Assembly: GCA_002425825.1 (NCBI GenBank)
Contig: DIMZ01000074.1
Location: 13,315-21,446 of the forward strand
Source: Cloacimonetes bacterium UBA5553
Lineage (GTDB): Bacteria > Cloacimonadota > Cloacimonadia > Cloacimonadales > Cloacimonadaceae
DNA: 8,132 nt
Direction: 5' to 3'
Shown here in pieces: positions 1-4,333 of the stretch. How positions within the stretch are numbered: the stretch's first letter is position 1; each line of letters begins with the position of its first letter. Under the pieces are notes generated by a model that worked only from the letters and a program-made list of their open reading frames with translations, searched no databases and was not told the DNA's origin. A program made the position numbers and the translations under genes.

Positions 1-667
1 GTGCCAGAACGGTGTAACAATCTATCGGCTGGTCAAAGCCTTTTACGCTTAGCTCTCCCACCGCTTCAAAATCAAAACTGCGCGATACTTGCTTCATTGT
101 AGCAAAAGGCAACATTATTTTATTAACCGGAGCATTAGATTCCATCCGGGAAGCGAGATTAACCTCGGGGCCATACACAGTGAAATCCCCTTCTCTATCG
201 GCACCAACCTTGCCTACGGAGACAATGCCGGTATTAATTCCTATCCGCAAGCCAAGCTCTACATTCTCGAAACCTGCCTGTTTCTTTAGCATTCTATTAT
301 ACGCCCCAAGCTGTTGTTGCATCTTTAGAGCTGCCATTATTGCCCGCTCGGTATCCTGTTCGCTTGCCTGTTTTGCCCCAAAAAGAGCCATAATGCCATC
401 ACCCATGAACTTATCTACAAAACCGCCATAATAAGATATACAACGTGAAAAAAGCTTCATCAGCTCATCCATCTTCTTATGGATGGTCTCGGCATCAAAT
501 AGATTCGATATGCTGCTAAAGCCCTTAATATCGGCAAAAAGCATTGCCACTTCCCGCAGCTCACCTTCCCGCAATTGCAGCTTTTCCTCTGTGGAATCAT
601 CTTCCATGCCCAAATCGAAGAAGTCACCACCGAACATGAGGTCTGTATCGTTGCTGTTGTTAAACAT
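1..667 (-). CDS. Class III adenylate/guanylate cyclase, catalytic domain at N terminus (3' end outside window)
   Basis: The visible 222 residues hold a nearly complete class III nucleotidyl cyclase domain (about residues 38-222), which makes a cyclic nucleotide from NTP using two metal ions. The metal-binding aspartates are D46 in FADIKGFSS and D90 in DKFMGDG. The base-selecting pair is K86 and T163 (DFTVYG), the combination usual in bacterial adenylate cyclases, so cAMP is the more likely product. N170 and R174 in VNLASR match the transition-state residues. The first 35 residues are short and acidic, with no membrane segment or sensor domain, so the protein is cytoplasmic and any regulatory part lies C-terminal, beyond the window edge. 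In related proteins that part is often TPR or ATPase repeats, which cannot be seen here. The ATG is fixed by a strong GAGGAGG site. The start lies 17 nt after the acpS stop, so co-transcription with acpS is likely. No stop codon is visible. Confidence 0.93.
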   Translation of the reverse strand, partial: MFNNSNDTDLMFGGDFFDLGMEDDSTEEKLQLREGELREVAMLFADIKGFSSISNLFDAETIHKKMDELMKLFSRCISYYGGFVDKFMGDGIMALFGAKQASEQDTERAIMAALKMQQQLGAYNRMLKKQAGFENVELGLRIGINTGIVSVGKVGADREGDFTVYGPEVNLASRMESNAPVNKIMLPFATMKQVSRSFDFEAVGELSVKGFDQPIDCYTVLA

Positions 668-684
668 GGCTCTCCTCCTCTTAT

Positions 685-1059
685 TCAAGCTTCCAATATG
701 GCGAAGGCTATGGCATCTTCTTTTTCGTGAGTGAGACTTATATGCGCATGGTTTAGCCCCATTTCGTCTGCTTTTTTCTTTGCCCCACCGCTAAGCAATA
801 TATCAGGATTGCCATTGGCATCATTAACTATTTCTATATCTTTCCAGTTCACTTCGCCGTCCCAGCCTGTCCCCAGTGCCTTCATTACTGCTTCTTTGGC
901 TGCGAAACGTGCTGCGTAGGACTGCCATTTGCTGGATTTTGCTTCACAATAGGCTATCTCAGAGGGCGTAAAAAGTCTTTCTGCCATGCGTTCATTATTC
1001 TGCATGGCTTTGTTAATCCGGCTAACGGATATGATGTCGGTACCGATTCCAATAATCAC
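685..1059 (-). CDS. acpS: Holo-[acyl-carrier-protein] synthase (AcpS)
   Basis: AcpS transfers 4'-phosphopantetheine from CoA to the conserved serine of apo-acyl carrier protein, switching on fatty acid synthesis in the cytoplasm. The 124-residue length is typical. The N-terminal GIGTDI motif supplies metal ligand D8, and RFAAKEAVMKAL supplies E56, the second ligand. The FTPSEIAYC segment (residues 30-38) and the C-terminal HISLTHEKEDAIAFAILE region (from residue 105) are also characteristic of the family. Translation starts at GTG (1057-1059), chosen because an AGGAG site lies a few bases upstream and because residue 2 onward matches the family start exactly. The gene follows ogt after a 122-nt gap carrying a nested inverted repeat, and it is followed closely by the cyclase gene. 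All expected catalytic residues are present. Confidence 0.97.
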   Translation of the reverse strand: MIIGIGTDIISVSRINKAMQNNERMAERLFTPSEIAYCEAKSSKWQSYAARFAAKEAVMKALGTGWDGEVNWKDIEIVNDANGNPDILLSGGAKKKADEMGLNHAHISLTHEKEDAIAFAILEA

Positions 1060-1102
1060 ATCTTGCTCCTATAATGCCTCTTAGGCTCAGGTGTTGTGCA
1101 AG

Positions 1103-1160
1103 ATGCCAGCCTGATTTGCTTTGCAAAGCTGTCAATCAGATTAACGCTAGTATCTGGCAT
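1103..1160. repeat. Nested inverted repeat between ogt and acpS
   Basis: Three symmetric elements are nested here. The outer arms are ATGCCAG (1103-1109) and CTGGCAT (1154-1160). The middle arms are CTGATT (1111-1116) and AATCAG (1134-1139). At the centre is the perfect 12-base palindrome GCTTTGCAAAGC (1118-1129). In RNA it could fold as a branched or interrupted hairpin between the ogt stop and the acpS ribosome-binding site. There is no T tract on either side, so it does not look like a classical terminator. An mRNA-processing or stability element, or a protein-binding palindrome, are possible readings. The symmetry is seen directly; the function is unknown. Confidence 0.5.
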
Positions 1161-1181
1161 TAGTAACAAGGCCAGCGGGAG

Positions 1182-1646
1182 TCAGCTGTTTTCACGCTCC
1201 AAATCCAACAGAAGCTGTTGTAGCGTGGTTCCTCCAGCAAAGCCGGTAAGATTACCCTTGGCACCTATCACCCTGTGGCAGGGCAGCAGCACCGGAACCG
1301 GATTCCTGTTAAGCGCATTTCCCACTGCACGGGCAGCATCTGGCTTACCTATGCGCTCAGCCAGTTCGCCGTAGCTAATTGTCTCACCATAGGGTATTTT
1401 TAGCAGCTCTTCCCAAACCATTAGCTGAAACACAGTTCCAGTGGCAAAGTATGGCAGATTAAATTCTTTCAGCTCACCGGCAAAGTATTGGTCAAGCTGA
1501 TTGAACAGCTCTTTTTCCACATCGGTTTTGGGCTTATCCGGCGTTTGTGCCTCGCAGAAGTTAATGCCTGTGATGGTGTCTTCTTCCAGCTCGATTAGCA
1601 GATGTATATTCATTGCCGGTGCGCGGTATATTATTCGTTTGTCCAT
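1182..1646 (-). CDS. ogt: Methylated-DNA--protein-cysteine methyltransferase (Ogt/MGMT type)
   Basis: This is a suicide DNA-repair protein that moves the alkyl group of O6-alkylguanine (and O4-alkylthymine) onto its own cysteine. The active-site motif PCHRVIG carries C123. Residues 81-93 (LLKIPYGETISYG) and 105-118 (ARAVGNALNRNPVP, with the arginine finger at about R106) form the conserved DNA-binding helix-turn-helix region, and the GFAGG segment lies near residue 135. At 154 residues it is the stand-alone Ogt form, with a short, poorly conserved N-terminal ribonuclease-like domain and no Ada-type regulatory or AraC-like domain, so it is probably not self-inducing. The ATG is supported by an AAGGAGT site. 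It lies 113 nt beyond the rplS stop, past a terminator, so it probably has its own promoter, although I see no convincing one. Confidence 0.96.
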   Translation of the reverse strand: MDKRIIYRAPAMNIHLLIELEEDTITGINFCEAQTPDKPKTDVEKELFNQLDQYFAGELKEFNLPYFATGTVFQLMVWEELLKIPYGETISYGELAERIGKPDAARAVGNALNRNPVPVLLPCHRVIGAKGNLTGFAGGTTLQQLLLDLERENS

Positions 1647-1703
1647 TGTTACTCCTTTGCACTGATGCTAGCTATGATGCCCGTAACAAGGCAGCTCACA
1701 GAT

Positions 1704-1741
1704 AAAGCAAAGCCCCTTCAAATACGAGATAAGAAGGGGCT
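1704..1741 (-). terminator. Rho-independent-type terminator after rplS
   Basis: A perfect 9-bp stem, AGCCCCTTC (1711-1719) with GAAGGGGCT (1733-1741), closes a 13-nt loop. Read on the minus strand it is followed by TTGCTTTATC, an imperfect T-rich tail. It starts 18 nt after the rplS stop, where the ribosomal operon would be expected to end. The stem is GC-rich and free of mismatches; the tail is weaker than ideal. Confidence 0.75.
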
Positions 1742-1759
1742 AAGATGAGTTTTTGGTAA

Positions 1760-2113
1760 CTATGCAGAGAATCTTCTGCGTTCTTTAATTCTTCCCGCTT
1801 TACCCTGGGCACTGCGCAGATAGAACAATTTAGCTCTGCGAACCTGACCATGGCGCACGATCTCAAGTTTATCGATATTGGGTGAGCTCTGAGGGAATAT
1901 TCTCTCCACTCCGATACCACTTGATACCTTTCTTACGGTGAAGGATTTGGATACGCCGGCACCACGTTTCTGGATAACGATGCCCTGAAACACCTGGATG
2001 CGCTCCTTGCTACCTTCTTTAATTTTATAATGGACCTTCACGGTATCGCCAACGCGATAATCAGGAAAGTCGGTTCTGATTTGGTCTCTGCCAACTTGTT
2101 GCAGAATATCCAT
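1760..2113 (-). CDS. rplS: 50S ribosomal protein L19 (bL19)
   Basis: L19 sits at the 30S-50S interface of the ribosome. The 117-residue product has the family pattern throughout: an N-terminal helix, a basic beta-rich core ([46 protein letters not shown]), and the basic C-terminal stretch [10 protein letters not shown] followed by GRIKERR. The frame stays open to 2194, but the start is placed at the ATG at 2113. A GGGAGG site lies about 8 nt upstream of it, and the added 27 residues would not resemble any L19 start. It is the last gene of the rpsP operon and is followed by a terminator. The unusually long 221-nt gap before it, rich in hairpins, may be an L19-specific leader. Confidence 0.98.
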   Translation of the reverse strand: MDILQQVGRDQIRTDFPDYRVGDTVKVHYKIKEGSKERIQVFQGIVIQKRGAGVSKSFTVRKVSSGIGVERIFPQSSPNIDKLEIVRHGQVRRAKLFYLRSAQGKAGRIKERRRFSA

Positions 2114-2334
2114 TTGGGTTTCCTCCCATGTATATACTCGGAAGAGGTTTGCTGGCAAGGGAAAGGTGAGTGGACGAATAAAACATGGTGTCATAGTTCG
2201 TCCTTAGCTGAACTTTACTTTCAGGCCCTTTGGCCGGATAACAAAGCCAGGCGACACACGCCGCCACAGGCATAGTCCTTTCCATCGCAGGGGGTATGTA
2301 GCTTTGCTCTTCCTGCGTTGTAAACTGTAAATAT
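2114..2334 (-). promoter_or_regulatory. Structured trmD-rplS intergenic region, candidate L19 leader
   Basis: This is the only long gap inside an otherwise tight operon. On the RNA-sense minus strand it can form four local hairpins: CGCAGG/CCTGCG (2312-2317 with 2286-2291), GGCG/CGCC with a 5-nt loop (2250-2262), GGCC-AAAG-GGCC (2224-2235), and GGACGAA/TTCGTCC with an 18-nt loop (2172-2203). No convincing ORF or promoter is seen, and the short open frames across it match no known protein. Autoregulatory leaders before rplS are known in other phyla such as Firmicutes. Matching this one to any described family is not possible by eye, so the assignment is an inference from length, position and pairing. 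Confidence 0.4.
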
Positions 2335-3009
2335 TTAGTCAGATAAAAGGTCGGGTCTTCGGGTTTTGGTTAAGGCATATGCTGCTTGTTGTGCCCAATC
2401 GTCTATCGCTTTATGATTTCCGCTTAGTAGCACGTCCGGCACGCCCAGCCCCATAAAGTTGTCGGGACGGGTGTAACAGGGAAAACCAAGCTTTGGGGTG
2501 CTGAACGAATCGCTGTTTGCGCTTTCTATATCGCCCAGTACACCGGGAATAAGCCTGCTTAGTCCATCTATAAAAATCATGGCTGCCAATTCGCCGCCAC
2601 TTAGCACATAATCACCCAGGGACAGCTCGTCTGATACGCATAAATCGCGCACACGCTGGTCGATGTCTTTATAGTGGCCACATAGCAGGATAACCCGCTC
2701 ATAACTGCTGTAATGCTCTAAAACCTGTTGATTTAGCTTGCGTCCTTGAGGTGTGAAGTATATAACCGGAGCATTCCCCCGCTGCAAGACACTACTCAAA
2801 GCATCATAAATAGGCTGCGCTTGAATCACCATGCCGGGAAATCCGCCATAGGGGTAGTCATCCACACAGTTGTGCTTATTCTTGGTGTAGTCCCTAAAGT
2901 TGCTAATCTGCACCTGCACTGCTTGTTTGGCGATAGCACGAGCAACTATGCTGCTTTCCAGAAAGCCACTAAAAGCTTCCGGAAACAGGCTTAGCACTTC
3001 GAAGGTCAT
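2335..3009 (-). CDS. trmD: tRNA (guanine-N1-)-methyltransferase TrmD
   Basis: TrmD uses S-adenosylmethionine to methylate G37 next to the anticodon of a subset of tRNAs, preventing +1 frameshifting. The trefoil-knot SPOUT core is clear: YGGFPGMV (54-61), LLCGHYKDIDQRV (108-120), LSLGDYVLSGGELA (129-142) and SRLIPGVLG (151-159). Catalytic D167 in SDSF and R152 correspond to D169 and R154 of the E. coli enzyme. The C-terminal tRNA-binding domain follows (YTRP, then PDVLLSGNH), ending in RRPDLL. CGHYK replaces the proteobacterial CGRYE, a form I associate with Bacteroidetes relatives, so it is a lineage marker and not a defect. The length of 224 residues is normal. The start codon overlaps the rimM stop as ATGA with no separate ribosome-binding site, implying translational coupling. 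Confidence 0.98.
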   Translation of the reverse strand: MTFEVLSLFPEAFSGFLESSIVARAIAKQAVQVQISNFRDYTKNKHNCVDDYPYGGFPGMVIQAQPIYDALSSVLQRGNAPVIYFTPQGRKLNQQVLEHYSSYERVILLCGHYKDIDQRVRDLCVSDELSLGDYVLSGGELAAMIFIDGLSRLIPGVLGDIESANSDSFSTPKLGFPCYTRPDNFMGLGVPDVLLSGNHKAIDDWAQQAAYALTKTRRPDLLSD

Positions 3010-3533
3010 GGCTTTGCTTCATTGCGGTAGAACACAATAAGCTCCTCCGCATTATGCAGGATTACACTTTGGCTATCGGCTTGCACCGATTGCACATAGT
3101 GATCTACCAAGGGGATAAGAATTTCTATGCCGCTGCTATCGACAATTTGCAACACATCCTGTGCGCCGTTGTGGAATACTACCTCAACTTCGCCCAGTAA
3201 TTCGTTATTATGCATCACCTTAAAGCCCGCCAAGGTTGCGGCATCGGACGCTGCTGCATCCTCCTCTACCTCGACAATGGCAATTACAACATCCTTGTGT
3301 TTGGGCTGCTCTTCGCTAACGCCATCTTCAAGAAACTTAACCCAAGTCTTTTTTCCTGACTGTTTTCTCTCACTTATAGTTACGTAAAACACTCTATCGC
3401 TATTAAAGATCAAATACACTTCTTCCAGATCACTAAAGACACTTCTGTATCCCGGCTTTATCATCACATGATGAAAGCCATCAGCATCGCGGCCACCAAG
3501 CTTACCTATTCCCGTAAGTCCAGGTAATCTCAT
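3006..3533 (-). CDS. rimM: Ribosome maturation factor RimM (divergent N-terminal domain)
   Basis: RimM binds S19 and assists late 30S subunit maturation, near the 16S 3' domain. The C-terminal PRC-barrel is recognisable at about residues 99-168: LLGEVEVVFHNGAQDVLQI is followed by EILIPLVDHYVQSV, matching the family's G.V...GAQD.L / LIP.V...V pattern. The N-terminal domain keeps the opening IGKLG (9-13), but the usual HG(L/I)KGE motif is replaced by DADGFHH (16-22). Identification therefore also leans on its position between khpA and trmD. Length (175) is normal. The ATG at 3533 is the only plausible start before an in-frame stop, yet no AGGAGG-like site precedes it. Instead there are three AACGG repeats and, further up, a hairpin. 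The stop overlaps the trmD start by 4 nt. Confidence 0.9.
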   Translation of the reverse strand: MRLPGLTGIGKLGGRDADGFHHVMIKPGYRSVFSDLEEVYLIFNSDRVFYVTISERKQSGKKTWVKFLEDGVSEEQPKHKDVVIAIVEVEEDAAASDAATLAGFKVMHNNELLGEVEVVFHNGAQDVLQIVDSSGIEILIPLVDHYVQSVQADSQSVILHNAEELIVFYRNEAKP

Positions 3534-3536
3534 TCG

Positions 3537-3559
3537 CCGTTCAACCGTTGTGATCCGTT
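3537..3559 (-). repeat. Triple AACGG direct repeat just upstream of rimM
   Basis: On the minus strand AACGG occurs three times within 23 nt (3559-3555, 3549-3545 and 3541-3537), the last copy ending 3 nt before the rimM ATG. It occupies the place where a Shine-Dalgarno site would be expected. The repeats are directly visible. A role in translation initiation or as a protein-binding site, for instance for the KH protein encoded just upstream, is speculation. Confidence 0.45.
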
Positions 3560-3570
3560 AGCAGTGCATA

Positions 3571-3590
3571 GAATCGGCTTTCGCCAATTC
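3571..3590 (-). promoter_or_regulatory. GAAA-capped intercistronic hairpin between khpA and rimM
   Basis: On the minus strand GAATTGGC pairs with GCCGATTC (8 bp, including one T-G wobble) around a GAAA tetraloop of the stable GNRA class. It begins one base after the khpA stop codon. The following bases (TATGCACTG) are not T-rich, so it is not a standard terminator. It is more likely an mRNA stability or processing element, or a control of rimM translation. Confidence 0.6.
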
Positions 3591-3591
3591 A

Positions 3592-3822
3592 TTACTCGAT
3601 TATTTCGAGCTCCGCGCGCTTTCCTTGTTTGGTGCTAACCGCGTTTATGATAGTTCTGATTGCGCCCGCAGTTCTACCGCGTTTGCCAATCACTTTGCCT
3701 ATGTCAGACTTCGCTACTCGCAGCTCATACAGGGTAATCTTGTCGCCATTGATCTCTGTGATGTTCACTTCACCGGGATCGTCCACCAGAGCTTTAACCA
3801 TGAATTCAATAAGATCTTTCAT
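3592..3822 (-). CDS. khpA: KH-domain RNA-binding protein KhpA (YlqC family)
   Basis: This 76-residue protein is a single KH domain with the RNA-contacting GxxG loop at residues 46-49, within IGKVIGKRGRTAGAIRTII. The N-terminal helix MKDLIEFMVKALVDDPGEV and the closing ELEIIE strand are typical of the KhpA/YlqC family. In other bacteria KhpA works, often with a partner (KhpB), as a cytoplasmic RNA-binding regulator of cell division and mRNA fate. Its direct role in this lineage is not known. The location between rpsP and rimM is the conserved family context. A GAGGTG site shortly before the ATG supports the start, and the gene begins 26 nt after the rpsP stop. Confidence 0.95.
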   Translation of the reverse strand: MKDLIEFMVKALVDDPGEVNITEINGDKITLYELRVAKSDIGKVIGKRGRTAGAIRTIINAVSTKQGKRAELEIIE

Positions 3823-3848
3823 GTGTCACCTCAGAGTTTTTTATTTGC

Positions 3849-4139
3849 TTATGCTTCCTTTGCGGTTGCGTGAGCTTTTACTTTGTTCTCGTGCCAAACT
3901 TGCAGAACGCCGGCTTTCCGCAGCAACGAACGGACGGTATCCGTGGGCTGTGCACCAACGCTAAGCCAATAGATGGCGCGATCAGTTTCTATATTGATTT
4001 TAGATGGGTTCGGTTTGGGATCATACCAACCTACACACTCGATATACTTGCCATCGCGCTTCACGCGTGAATCCACGGCAACAATGCGGTAGAAGGGCTG
4101 ATCGTTTGCTCCCATCCTTCTCAATCTCAGCTTGACCAT
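3849..4139 (-). CDS. rpsP: 30S ribosomal protein S16 (bS16)
   Basis: S16 is an early-binding protein of the 30S subunit. The 96-residue product begins with the family signature [20 protein letters not shown], continues with [13 protein letters not shown] and VGWYDP, and contains the usual second half ([20 protein letters not shown]). The C terminus (AHATAKEA) is a short charged and alanine-rich tail, common in S16. An AAGGAG site lies just upstream of the ATG. It is the first gene of the rpsP-khpA-rimM-trmD-rplS operon, with a candidate promoter about 45 nt upstream. Confidence 0.98.
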   Translation of the reverse strand: MVKLRLRRMGANDQPFYRIVAVDSRVKRDGKYIECVGWYDPKPNPSKINIETDRAIYWLSVGAQPTDTVRSLLRKAGVLQVWHENKVKAHATAKEA

Positions 4140-4183
4140 TATTTCTCCTTGTCTTTATCAATCAGTTTTTTCTATGATTTGGC

Positions 4184-4212
4184 ATTGTTTTTTATACTGC
4201 CTATTCCGTCAA
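4184..4212 (-). promoter_or_regulatory. Candidate promoter for the rpsP operon
   Basis: On the minus strand TTGACG (4212-4207), a 17-nt spacer and AACAAT (4189-4184) give a sigma70-like arrangement. It would start transcription about 38 nt before rpsP. A better -10 look-alike, TATAAA (4196-4191), lies only 10 nt from TTGACG, so the true -10 is uncertain. A direct repeat GAGCTT lies upstream and overlaps the first base of the -35 box. The rest of the 194-nt gap down to the peptidase stop (4140-4333) holds only a weak GCCAA/TTGGC stem and no gene. Confidence 0.35.
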
Positions 4213-4333
4213 GCTCTTTTTTAGTTTAAGCTCCTTAAATCCTTATGCGTAGATAACATGAAGTAAGCCTCTTGTGCATTAAGCCAAGCGCAAATCTCTC
4301 CTTTTGGCATAGATGTTCTATATTCTTTTAAGC

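Noticed and set aside
1163..1691. GTAACAAGGC present on both sides of ogt (1163-1172 and 1682-1691), as if the gene were flanked by target-site repeats
   Set aside because: A 10-base match is expected by chance several times in a window of this size, and no transposon ends or other transfer signs accompany it.
2114..2194. 27-residue N-terminal extension of the rplS frame
   Set aside because: No family member has such a start, and the GGGAGG site before the ATG at 2113 fixes the usual L19 beginning.
2061..2285. 74-codon minus-strand frame across the trmD-rplS gap, as a possible leader peptide or gene
   Set aside because: It overlaps the start of rplS in another frame, has no good ribosome-binding site and resembles no protein; RNA structure explains the region better.
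2680..2700. TrmD CGHYK in place of CGRYE as a possible inactivating change
   Set aside because: This form is usual in FCB-group TrmD, and catalytic D167 and R152 are intact, so it is a lineage trait.
3629..3964. 111-codon plus-strand open frame opposite khpA and rpsP
   Set aside because: It lies wholly antisense to two certain genes, has no recognisable domain and no ribosome-binding context; it is a shadow frame.
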